64,000 nucleotides of DNA, taken from an uncultured Sinobacteraceae bacterium (GTDB lineage Bacteria > Pseudomonadota > Gammaproteobacteria > Steroidobacterales > Steroidobacteraceae). The position numbers were made by a program, and so were the translations under genes. The stretch lies in assembly GCA_937902995.1 (NCBI GenBank), contig CALEKY010000108.1, positions 43,524 to 107,523 of the forward strand, written 5' to 3'. The notes under the pieces are model-generated. The model was not told the origin of the DNA, made no database searches, and saw only the letters and a program-made list of their open reading frames with translations. Numbering within the stretch: the stretch's first letter is position 1; each line of letters opens with the position of its first letter. Of the stretch, positions 1 through 8,935 are shown in pieces.

Positions 1-135
1 TGCCGCTTCGCCTTTGCGATAGCCGCGATCGAAGATCCGGTGTCGGAACACGAAAATCGTCAAGGCGATTGCCAGCGCGATGAGTATCAGCACCGGCACC
101 AAATACTCACCGAAGAACTCGAGCATTGTGTCCAT
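1..135 (-). CDS. N-terminal fragment of a small single-pass membrane protein
   Basis: The gene runs off the left edge, so only its first 45 codons are present. Reading leftward from an ATG at 135, preceded by an AGGA ribosome-binding site, the product starts MDTMLEFFGEYLVPVLILIA. It continues with a hydrophobic stretch (about residues 11-30) and then a basic segment (RHRIFDRGYRKGEA). This gives one N-terminal transmembrane helix with a positive, probably cytoplasmic flank. I do not recognise the family from so short a piece. An alternative start is Met4 at 126. Confidence 0.5.
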   Translation of the reverse strand, partial: MDTMLEFFGEYLVPVLILIALAIALTIFVFRHRIFDRGYRKGEAA

Positions 136-215
136 GGCATCCTCGCAAGTTTCTGCAAGGATGAACGGCTGACCGACCGCTGGAGTTCTCCTGCGAGGAA
201 CGTCACGGCCGCGGT

Positions 216-248
216 CTACCTACAGCCTACAGTCCGCAGCCTACAGCC
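216..248. repeat. single-arm low-complexity array (CTACAGC flavour)
   Basis: Degenerate tandem copies of CTACAGCC / CCGCAGCC lie between the truncated membrane protein gene and the end of the DUF488 gene. This is the same array type as at 34074-34220, 17293-17357 and 62509-62569. I see only one arm here. Confidence 0.6.
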
Positions 249-632
249 TTATTTCACGTCCGCTCCACGCTCTTGCAATAGCTCCCTCAGTATCGAGCGA
301 TGGCAGCGGCTCTCGTCTTCGCAATAGCAGCCGACGGAGAAGTTCGTCTGATGCGAAAGTGCGGCGAGGGTATCGAGCAGGAAGCGGGCCGCAGGTTCTT
401 TCATTTCGGCGCGGTATTTTTTCGCGAACTGACGCCACGTGCGCTCGTCCTTCGCGCCGAGCGCCAGTTTCACGAGCGGTTCGCTCGGAGAAAGCGTGGG
501 TAACCACACGTCGTAGAAATTGCGCTTCGCATATTCGTTTTTCGGGACGCCTCGCGGCGGTCGCCGCACGGTTCCGATTCGAATGCCTTCGTTGGGCAAG
601 TGCGGGCTGCCGAGTCGGACGATACGAATCAT
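249..632 (-). CDS. DUF488 family protein
   Basis: A 127-residue protein with DUF488 (YeaO-type) hallmarks: an early RRPPRGV segment, a central FYDVWLPTLSPSEPLV and a C-terminal CYCEDESRCHRSIL cysteine/histidine motif. The biochemical role of the family is not settled. The chosen ATG at 632 lies 5 bp after the stop codon of the upstream response-regulator gene (638-640). A TTG at 641 would add three residues and overlap that gene. The two genes are almost certainly co-transcribed, leftward. Family assignment is fairly sure; function is unknown. Confidence 0.75.
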   Translation of the reverse strand: MIRIVRLGSPHLPNEGIRIGTVRRPPRGVPKNEYAKRNFYDVWLPTLSPSEPLVKLALGAKDERTWRQFAKKYRAEMKEPAARFLLDTLAALSHQTNFSVGCYCEDESRCHRSILRELLQERGADVK

Positions 633-637
633 TTCAT

Positions 638-1027
638 TCAAGCGGCGGTGACGCCCACATCCTGCAACGCGTTGAGCAACATCGGGCCCGTGTAGGGTTT
701 GACGACGATGCCGAGCCGATGATCGAGCGCAAAACGTTCCTTGAGCTCGCGCTCGCTGCGGCCGCTGGCGATGACGATCGGCAGGTCGGTGCGGATCTTG
801 CGCAGCTCGATTGCGAGCTCGTCGCCGGGGCGATCCGGCAATCCCAAGTCGACGATGGCCGCCGTGACCGTGGCGAGCTCGCGCAGTTTCGCAAGCGCCT
901 CAGCCGCCGTGGCGCATTCTTCAACCTGGAAGCCCTCGTCCTCGAGCGCATCGACCGCGAACATGCGCACTAGCACCTCGTCTTCGACGATCAGGATGCA
1001 GGGTTTGGGTGCAGGGCTGTCGTTCAC
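638..1027 (-). CDS. stand-alone response-regulator receiver protein
   Basis: A single CheY-like receiver domain with no output domain, about 129 residues from a GTG start. Visible residues are the acidic pair in ILIVEDE, the phospho-acceptor Asp in AAIVDLGLP (about residue 60), the Ser of VIASGR (88) and the invariant Lys of VVKPY (110). It probably relays or sinks phosphate for a histidine kinase; the hybrid kinase at 8936-10996 is the only one in the window, but any link is a guess. The start is uncertain. The same frame is open up to 1120, and a nine-codon minicistron with a better ribosome-binding site ends on this GTG. It is followed directly by the DUF488 gene. Confidence 0.75.
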   Translation of the reverse strand: MNDSPAPKPCILIVEDEVLVRMFAVDALEDEGFQVEECATAAEALAKLRELATVTAAIVDLGLPDRPGDELAIELRKIRTDLPIVIASGRSERELKERFALDHRLGIVVKPYTGPMLLNALQDVGVTAA

Positions 1028-1053
1028 GGCTGACCCCGCAAGTCGTTGCTCAT
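1024..1053 (-). promoter_or_regulatory. nine-codon minicistron overlapping the receiver start
   Basis: An ATG at 1053, preceded by GGAG six bases upstream, opens a short frame (MSNDLRGQP, then TGA). Its stop overlaps the GTG of the receiver gene in the sequence GTGA. It may be a leader peptide for translational coupling. Alternatively it is the true N-terminus of the receiver, separated by a one-base indel or sequencing error. Confidence 0.35.
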
Positions 1054-1161
1054 TCGATTCTCCGTTGTACGGCCACAGCGTCCCTTTCAGCACTACCGCC
1101 ATGGCCATGTACCCGATCATGGGACAGTTCGTCCGCGGTCGCTAGCGTGGTTTTCGTCAAC

Positions 1162-1200
1162 GGGAGGTAATGGGTGAGTGGGGGAGGGAAGGGCAAGCCC
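1162..1200. repeat. purine-rich intergenic array (GGGGGAGGGAAGGGCAAG)
   Basis: A G/A-rich tract containing GTGAGTGGGGGAGGGAAGGG lies in the divergent space between the receiver gene and the AidB-like gene. A near-identical block (GTGAGTGGGGGAGGTGAGGG) occurs at 42254-42273 and a related one at 17341-17357. It appears to be a dispersed element, not a promoter. Confidence 0.45.
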
Positions 1201-1256
1201 AGGGTTGAACCGTTCCGTTCGGGCGGCGCAGTATGGTCCCGATCAGGAGGTCGCTC

Positions 1257-2921
<1,665 letters not shown>

Positions 2922-2939
2922 GCCGGGCGGGAGTGCGCG

Positions 2940-4016
2940 TTACTTGCGCTTTGCGATGTCGGTAGCAGCGAGTCCGCCGCGCAAGACGCTCGCCTGATAG
3001 CCGCGCTCGGAGAGTATGTATGCTGCCGCCGAGCTGCGTCGGCCCGTATCGCAACACACGACGTAATGCGTGTTGCGGTCGAGCGATTTCATTTTCAGGC
3101 GTATCGAATACAAAGGGATGTTGATCGCGTTCGGAGCACGATAGTGCTCGAATTCGGACGGCAGGCGTACATCGAGCCATTGGCCGCCCGAGGACACGAT
3201 GTCCTTGGCCTGTTCGTAATCGACCCACTGCAGGAACGGCTCGTTCAACAGCTTGCGAAAGTCCTCCTTGCCGAGCCGCATCAAGTAGCCGTCGCTCGTC
3301 ATCGTGACCGTCGCATTGCGCTTCGCTTCGGAGATCAGCGCTTCCTCGCCGAACGTGTCGCCCATCTTGAGCTCGGCGAGCTTGATGCCTTCCTTGTTGA
3401 GCGGCGTTTCGCGCGTCACGACGCACGTGCCTTTGACGACGACGTAGAAGTAGTCGCCTTCGTCGCCCTGCTTGATCACGACTTCGCCGGCACGGTAGTC
3501 CATGCGTTGCATGCGCATGAAGATCGCTTGGATGTTCGCCGGCGGAACCTTGTGGAAGGCCTTGGTCTGCAGCAGCGTGGTCATCCAATCGTCGCCCGGC
3601 TGCGGCTCGACATCGTCCTGTGCGCCTTTGAGCTCGGCAACCTTGTACGAGCCCGTTTGATCCCACGTGACGACGATGTCGAGGAACTCGCTGTCGATCA
3701 GCAAGTACTCGATGTTCGAGGTTGCGACCGCCGAGTGCCGGCGCGGTATGAAATGGCCGAGCGGATTTTTCGCTTGGGGCGTACCACCCGCAATCGTCGC
3801 GACGACTTCGCCTTCCTGGAGCAGATCGACCGTGCCGCTCAGCAGAAAAAACGTCTGCTTGTCTTCGTCTTCCTCGCGGAACAGCACGCGGCCCGCAGGC
3901 GCCTGGCGACGCGAAGTCTTGCGCGCGAGCGCAATGAGATTCTCCGCCTTCATTCCATCGCACGGCGAGAATCTTTTCAGCAAAGCGATGTCGGATGGAC
4001 TACCGGTCAGCTCCAT
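2940..4016 (-). CDS. double cyclic-nucleotide-binding domain protein with C-terminal rhodanese
   Basis: A 358-residue cytoplasmic protein with three domains. There is a degenerate cNMP-binding domain (about 13-130), a better conserved one (about 143-258) with the phosphate-binding cassette FGEEALISEAKRNATV near 223-238, and a rhodanese domain (about 265-355) whose loop C321-C322-D-T-G-R-R-S carries the sulfur-accepting cysteine. No HTH or kinase domain is present, so the ligand would control the rhodanese or a partner directly. The architecture suggests coupling of cAMP/cGMP level to sulfur transfer or cyanide/thiol chemistry, which is inference. Start ATG at 4016; convergent with the AidB-like gene. 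Confidence 0.85.
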   Translation of the reverse strand: MELTGSPSDIALLKRFSPCDGMKAENLIALARKTSRRQAPAGRVLFREEDEDKQTFFLLSGTVDLLQEGEVVATIAGGTPQAKNPLGHFIPRRHSAVATSNIEYLLIDSEFLDIVVTWDQTGSYKVAELKGAQDDVEPQPGDDWMTTLLQTKAFHKVPPANIQAIFMRMQRMDYRAGEVVIKQGDEGDYFYVVVKGTCVVTRETPLNKEGIKLAELKMGDTFGEEALISEAKRNATVTMTSDGYLMRLGKEDFRKLLNEPFLQWVDYEQAKDIVSSGGQWLDVRLPSEFEHYRAPNAINIPLYSIRLKMKSLDRNTHYVVCCDTGRRSSAAAYILSERGYQASVLRGGLAATDIAKRK

Positions 4017-4157
4017 GGATACGAGCGTCGGGCTTTATTGTGCAGCGGTCGATGCTAGCACACGGGTTTTTTCGGACTGTGCGCTAGGCCGCGGAAGTGC
4101 ATTGACCTGGCAAATCGGCCGTCGGTGGGCAGCGCGACGGGGATCACATTTTTCTGA

Positions 4158-4397
4158 AGGCTTGGGGGCTCGGGGCGTGGGGAAAGGGCGAGACACATAG
4201 CACGCGAGTTCGTCTCTCTCTGGAAGGTCCGCGCTCATCTGCGGCATGGGCATCCATGATCGATTTTCGTCGACGAGTCGAACTGTGCCAGTAACGGCAC
4301 CGGCAGGATCAAATGGCGAGCGATGCCCGTTCGGCTAAAGGTCGAATCGCACTCCGATCTCTTGCCCAAGCCCCGAGCCCCAAGCCTCAAGCCCAAA
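4158..4397. repeat. inverted pair of GGGGCTTGG-type arrays in a 470-bp gene-free region
   Basis: The gap 4017-4486 holds no convincing gene. Its main structure is a left arm at 4158-4188 (GGCTTGGGGGCTCGGGGCGTGG and following) and a right arm at 4364-4397 of complementary composition (CCCAAGCCCCGAGCCCCAAG), about 175 bp apart. The arms could pair imperfectly. The promoter and 5' leader of proS must lie in or after the right arm. No clear Shine-Dalgarno sequence precedes the proS ATG. Confidence 0.6.
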
Positions 4398-4486
4398 CGC
4401 TCGTTCACGCGGGCTCGCTACATGTACGCGACATCGCGAAAATCTGCTGTAATCCGCGCCCTCTTTACCCGATTCACCCTGTGTCG

Positions 4487-6013
4487 ATGAACAAGCCGCG
4501 CACTGCTATTACGCCGACCCGAGCCGAGAACTACGCCGAGTGGTATCAGCAGGTCATCCGGGCCGCCGATCTCGCCGAAAACTCCCCGGTTCGGGGCTGC
4601 ATGGTCATCAAGCCCTGGGGTTATGCGCTGTGGGAGAACATGCAGCGCGCGCTCGACGACATGTTCAAGGCGACCGGCCATCAAAACGCCTACTTCCCGG
4701 TCTTCATTCCGCTGTCGTTTCTCCAAAAGGAAGCGGCGCACGTCGAGGGGTTTGCCAAAGAATGTGCCGTCGTGACGCATCACCGGCTCGAGATGGGACC
4801 GGACGGCAAGCTCGTCCCGGCCGGCGAGCTGGAAGAGCCGCTCATCGTGCGGCCGACGTCCGAAACCATCATCGGCGATGCGTTCGCTCGGTGGGTTCAG
4901 AGCTATCGGGACCTACCGCTCCTCATCAATCAATGGGCAAACGTGGTGCGTTGGGAGATGCGCACGCGCATGTTCCTGCGCACGGCCGAGTTCCTCTGGC
5001 AGGAAGGTCATACCGCGCACGCCACCGCGGAAGAAGCGCTGGAGGAAACGATGCGCATGCTCGGCGTTTATGCGACGTTCGTCGAGCAGTGGCTTGCGGT
5101 TCCCGTCATCCAAGGCGAGAAGACGGCGGGCGAGCGGTTCCCCGGCGCCGTGCAGACGTTCTGTATCGAAGCGATGATGCAGGACCGCAAGGCGCTGCAA
5201 GCCGGCACGAGCCATTTCCTCGGCCAGAACTTCGCCAAGGCGAGCGAGATCAAATTCCTCGATCAGCATGGCCAACAACAATATGCGTGGACGACGAGCT
5301 GGGGTACGTCGACGCGCATGATCGGCAGCTTGATCATGACGCACTCGGACGACGACGGGCTCGTGCTGCCGCCGCGAGTTGCGCCGGCTCACGTGGCGAT
5401 CATTCCCATCATTCGCAGCGACGAGGACAAGCCGCGAGTGCTCGAGTATTGCCATCGGGTGGCAGGGGAGCTGCGTGCGCAGCGTTACGCCGATCGTGCG
5501 ATCAACGTGATCGTGGACGAGCGCGACGAGCGCGGCGGCGAAAAGGTGTGGCACTGGATCAAGAAAGGCGTGCCCATCCGTATCGAGATCGGACCGCGCG
5601 ACATCGAGCAGGACGCCTTGTTCGTCGGCCGGCGCGATCGTGCACCGAAGGACAAGCAGACCATCCCGCGTGCGCAATTCGTGTCGGAAATCGCAGCGAC
5701 GCTGCAATCGATTCAAGACACGCTGTTCGAGCGCGCACGCAAGTTCCGCGACGAGCACACGCACCGCATCGACGACAAGGACGAGTTCTACGCGTTCTTC
5801 ACTGCGCCGAGGGTTGCCGAGAATGCGCCGACGCCGATTCACGGCGGATTCGCGCTCACGCATTTCTGCGGCGATGTGGAGCTCGAAAAGCGCATCAAAG
5901 AGGATTTGTCGGTGACCGTGCGCTGTATTCCGCTCGAGAAGAGCGAGCCGGGCACGTGCCCGTTCACGGGCAAGCCGAGCCCGCAGCGCGTCGTGTGGGC
6001 GAAAGCGTACTGA
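4487..6013 (+). CDS. proS: prolyl-tRNA synthetase, archaeal/eukaryote-type
   Basis: Class II aminoacyl-tRNA synthetase charging tRNA-Pro. At 508 residues it is shorter than the usual bacterial enzyme (about 570) and has no editing (INS) insertion between motifs 2 and 3. Visible elements are motif 1 around GHQNAYFPVFIPLSF (65-79), the PTSET loop (123-127), motif 2 RWEMRTRMFLRTAEFLWQEG (155-174), the motif 3 region following TSWGTSTRMIG, an anticodon-binding domain (VAPAHVAIIPI onward) and the C-terminal domain of the archaeal type ending CPFTGKPSPQRVVWAKAY. Start ATG 4487 is taken because homology begins there, although the frame is open to 4313. Identity is firm. Confidence 0.93.
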   Translation: MNKPRTAITPTRAENYAEWYQQVIRAADLAENSPVRGCMVIKPWGYALWENMQRALDDMFKATGHQNAYFPVFIPLSFLQKEAAHVEGFAKECAVVTHHRLEMGPDGKLVPAGELEEPLIVRPTSETIIGDAFARWVQSYRDLPLLINQWANVVRWEMRTRMFLRTAEFLWQEGHTAHATAEEALEETMRMLGVYATFVEQWLAVPVIQGEKTAGERFPGAVQTFCIEAMMQDRKALQAGTSHFLGQNFAKASEIKFLDQHGQQQYAWTTSWGTSTRMIGSLIMTHSDDDGLVLPPRVAPAHVAIIPIIRSDEDKPRVLEYCHRVAGELRAQRYADRAINVIVDERDERGGEKVWHWIKKGVPIRIEIGPRDIEQDALFVGRRDRAPKDKQTIPRAQFVSEIAATLQSIQDTLFERARKFRDEHTHRIDDKDEFYAFFTAPRVAENAPTPIHGGFALTHFCGDVELEKRIKEDLSVTVRCIPLEKSEPGTCPFTGKPSPQRVVWAKAY

Positions 6014-6097
6014 AAGGCATCGCACGGGACGCGACTCAACACTGCATTCGCCGAGCGCATGCGGCCGTGCACTGCGCATCGGCGGCCTGAGCCGACG

Positions 6098-6973
6098 ATG
6101 TCGCTTGCCTGGCTGCAAATTCATTTCTGTGTCCTGCTCTGGGGCTTCACCGCGATTCTCGGCAAGCTGATCACGCTACCGGCGTTGGCCATCGTTTGGT
6201 GGCGGACGCTCCTCGTCAGTGCCGCGCTCGTGATGGTAGGTCGATTCTGGCGCGCCGTCGTGAGGATGCCGCGCCGGTTGATCGGCATCTATGCAGGTAT
6301 CGGCATCGTCGTCGCGCTGCATTGGGTGACGTTCTATGGATCGATCAAGTCGGCGAACGCCTCGGTCGCGGCGACGTGCATGGCGCTCATTCCCATCATG
6401 ATCGCCTTCGTCGAGCCCTTCATTGCCAAGCGGCGTTTCGACGTACGCGAGCTCATGTTCGGGCTCGCGGTGGTTCCGGGTGTTGCGTTCGTGGTCGGCG
6501 GCACGCCGACCGAAATGCGTCTCGGAATTGCCATCGGTGCGCTCTCTGCGCTGCTCGCCGCGGTCTTCGCCTGCCTGAACAAGCGTTTCGTCGAGCGCGC
6601 CGATGCACTGGCAATCACCGGCATCGAAATGGCTTCGGGCGCCGCACTCATGACGGCGGTCGTGCTCGCAATGCCCGATTTCGAGATCGCCTGGCCGCGC
6701 GGAAACGATGCCGTCTATCTGCTCGTCCTTGCGCTCGGCTGCACGTTGCTGCCGTTCGCGCTTTCGTTGGTCGCGCTGCGCAAGCTCTCTACTTTCTCCA
6801 CTGCGCTCGCGGTGAACATGGAACCCGTTTACGCGATCCTGCTGGCCATCGTGCTGCTCGGCGAACAGCGCGAGCTCGAACCGCATTTCTATATCGGTGT
6901 CGCGATCATTCTGGGGGTCGTGTTCGGCCATCCTTGGCTGCAACGCGCCAAGCCGGCCGACTCGGCGGCTTGA
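6098..6973 (+). CDS. EamA/DMT-family membrane transporter
   Basis: A 291-residue inner-membrane protein with about ten hydrophobic segments in two EamA-like halves (starting MSLAWLQIHFCVLLWGFTAI, and again after the central loop). Hallmarks are the TFYGSIKSANASVAA and VNMEPVYAILLAIVLLGE segments. DMT carriers export or exchange metabolites and amino acids; the substrate cannot be read from sequence. The ATG at 6098 is chosen; an upstream ATG at 6059 would add 13 unlikely residues. It lies 84 bp after proS in the same direction and convergent with a second, only distantly similar EamA gene. Confidence 0.85.
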   Translation: MSLAWLQIHFCVLLWGFTAILGKLITLPALAIVWWRTLLVSAALVMVGRFWRAVVRMPRRLIGIYAGIGIVVALHWVTFYGSIKSANASVAATCMALIPIMIAFVEPFIAKRRFDVRELMFGLAVVPGVAFVVGGTPTEMRLGIAIGALSALLAAVFACLNKRFVERADALAITGIEMASGAALMTAVVLAMPDFEIAWPRGNDAVYLLVLALGCTLLPFALSLVALRKLSTFSTALAVNMEPVYAILLAIVLLGEQRELEPHFYIGVAIILGVVFGHPWLQRAKPADSAA

Positions 6974-7010
6974 ACTCGCCCCTCATCGCTCGATCGGCGG
7001 ATCGGCTGTC

Positions 7011-7931
7011 TTATTCGACGCGCTCCGGCGTCGTCTTCGGCACGCCGAGGCGGCTCTCACGTACGGTGATGTACAGCGTGGAAGCAATGATGATGCCCGC
7101 ACCGAGCAGCGTAAGAGAATTCGGGATCTCGCTGAACCAGAAATAGCCGAGCACGATCGCGAACACGAGGCGTGTGTAGTCGAGCGGTGCCATGACCATC
7201 GCGTCGCCTTCGGACATGCCCTTGATGTAGCACGCTTGCGTAATCGTGCCGAGCACGCCCATGACGGCCAACAGCAACAAGTCGGGAAGCGTCGGCCAGC
7301 GCCAGACGAACAGGGCCGGGGGAATCGACAGCACCAAACCGAGCAGCGCCGACCAGGACATCAATGTGAGCGTCGTGTGATCGCGCGTCATGAACTTCAT
7401 GCTCGTGACGGTCAACGCAAGCAGGAAAGCCGAGGCAAGCGCTGCAAGCGCAGGCAAGCCCGAATAGGCGCCTTCGGCAACGGTTGGCTGCAACATGAGC
7501 ACGGCGCCGAGGAAGCCGATCGTCGTGGCGGCGATGCGCCGCGGTCCGACGCGCTCTTTGAGAATGAGCGCGGCAAGCGGTACCACCCACAGCGTGCGCG
7601 TGAACGACATCGCATTTGCGTCGGCCAGCGGCATGTACTGGTACGAATAGAACGAAAGGATCATGCCCACGGTGCCTGCCAGCGCGCGAAAGATGAGCAC
7701 TCCCGGACGTGTCGTGCGAAATGCGCCGCGCGGATCGGCGAGAATGATCGGCACCATCACGAGCATGCCCGCGAGCTGCCGATAGAACGTCTGCAGGGCC
7801 GCTGGATAATCGGCGCCGAGCAGCTTGATGAGCGTCGTCATCACCGTGAAGGCGATTGCAGACGCAAGCATCCATAGCGCGCCCCGGGCATTACGAGGCA
7901 AGCGCTCGTAGGCGTGTCTCAGTGCGGTCAC
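7011..7931 (-). CDS. EamA/DMT-family membrane transporter (second copy)
   Basis: A 306-residue polytopic protein with ten predicted helices and two EamA domains: GALWMLASAIAFTVMTTLIK at the N-terminus, ALAGTVGMILSFYSYQYMPL (about 83-102), and the second half ending APLDYTRLVFAIVLGYFWFSE. It resembles RhaT/S-adenosylmethionine-carrier-like exporters, but the substrate is unknown. It is convergent with the other EamA gene (37 bp between stops). The two proteins are too different to be a recent duplication. Confidence 0.85.
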   Translation of the reverse strand: MTALRHAYERLPRNARGALWMLASAIAFTVMTTLIKLLGADYPAALQTFYRQLAGMLVMVPIILADPRGAFRTTRPGVLIFRALAGTVGMILSFYSYQYMPLADANAMSFTRTLWVVPLAALILKERVGPRRIAATTIGFLGAVLMLQPTVAEGAYSGLPALAALASAFLLALTVTSMKFMTRDHTTLTLMSWSALLGLVLSIPPALFVWRWPTLPDLLLLAVMGVLGTITQACYIKGMSEGDAMVMAPLDYTRLVFAIVLGYFWFSEIPNSLTLLGAGIIIASTLYITVRESRLGVPKTTPERVE

Positions 7932-8001
7932 TCGTCCAGTATCGTGCGCTTCGGTTGGCGTGAAGTACGCGGATTGTAACCGGTGGCAGCGACGGCCGGT
8001 G

Positions 8002-8133
8002 TCAAATCAATCCGAGAATGCCGATCAGGATCAGATAGACCGCGACGATGTAGTTGAGCAGCCTCGGCATGATCAGAATCAAAATGCCGGCGACCAGGGA
8101 GATCACAGGTGCAAGGCTGAGGTGAATGCTCAT
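8002..8133 (-). CDS. DUF3096 small membrane protein
   Basis: A 43-residue hydrophobic peptide beginning MSIHLSLAPVISLVAGILIL and ending IVAVYLILIGILGLI, with two short membrane segments around a PRLLNY turn. This pattern is typical of DUF3096, whose function is unknown. Start ATG at 8133, with GGGAC upstream; in-frame starts further upstream (to 8196) would add a charged extension not seen in the family. It lies 60 bp downstream of the esterase gene on the same strand. Confidence 0.75.
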   Translation of the reverse strand: MSIHLSLAPVISLVAGILILIMPRLLNYIVAVYLILIGILGLI

Positions 8134-8192
8134 GTCGCGTCCCATCGTGTGCGTGCCCATGCGCTGACGCACTGAGAGAGGACGCGGTTCCG

Positions 8193-8873
8193 TCAACCCA
8201 AGCGGGCCTGCAGCCAGCGGGAAATCAAGTTGATTTCATCGAGGCTGACCGAGTGTTCCATCGGGTAGGTATGCCATTCGACGCGGTAGCCGAGCTGCGT
8301 CAAGAAATCGCGGGACAGGGCGCCCATCTGTACGGGCACGATGCCGTCTTGAGTACCGTGGCACATGAGGATGGGGATCGAGCGATTTGCTGCGCTTGCC
8401 TCGTTCGGCAACGCCGCGTGCAACGGCAAGTACGTCGAGAGGGCGATGACGCCCGCAAGCGGCTCCTCGTAACGCAAAGCCGTGTGCAGCACGATCGCGC
8501 CGCCTTGCGAGAATCCCGCGATCACGATGCGCGTCAGGGCGATTCCCCGTGCATTTTGTTCTGCAATGTAGTCGCGTACGGTGCTCTCGGATTCGCGGAT
8601 ACCGTTGGCATCCTCGCGCGCCGCGACATCGAATCCTTTGATGTCGTACCAGGCTCGCATCACGAAGCCGTTGTTGATCGTCACTGGCCGCATCGGCGCA
8701 TGAGGAAAAACGAACCGGATCGCGAGCGTTTCGGGAAGCCGCAACTCCTCGACGATCGGCACGAAGTCGTAGCCGTCGGCACCCAATCCGTGCAGCCAGA
8801 TCACCGCCGCATCGGCCGGTGCATCCGGCTCGAGCGTGACGACGGATTCGGTTTCGTGAACGGAATAGGTCAT
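8193..8873 (-). CDS. carboxylesterase / phospholipase-type alpha/beta hydrolase
   Basis: A 226-residue cytoplasmic serine hydrolase of the EstB/acyl-protein-thioesterase family. The oxyanion motif WLHGLGADGYDF, the nucleophile elbow GFSQGGA, the acid in CHGTQDGIVPV and the His in YPMEHSVSLDE complete the catalytic triad. It cleaves short-chain carboxyl esters or lysophospholipids; the natural substrate is unknown. The ATG at 8873 gives the family-typical N-terminus (MTYSVHETESVVTLEP). It follows the hybrid kinase gene by 62 bp on the same strand and may be read through from it. Confidence 0.88.
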   Translation of the reverse strand: MTYSVHETESVVTLEPDAPADAAVIWLHGLGADGYDFVPIVEELRLPETLAIRFVFPHAPMRPVTINNGFVMRAWYDIKGFDVAAREDANGIRESESTVRDYIAEQNARGIALTRIVIAGFSQGGAIVLHTALRYEEPLAGVIALSTYLPLHAALPNEASAANRSIPILMCHGTQDGIVPVQMGALSRDFLTQLGYRVEWHTYPMEHSVSLDEINLISRWLQARLG

Positions 8874-8935
8874 GGGCGAGCTAGGAAGCGAGCGAGCCGG
8901 CACCCTCGCCGATGTGCAGCGCAAATGCAAGGGGC

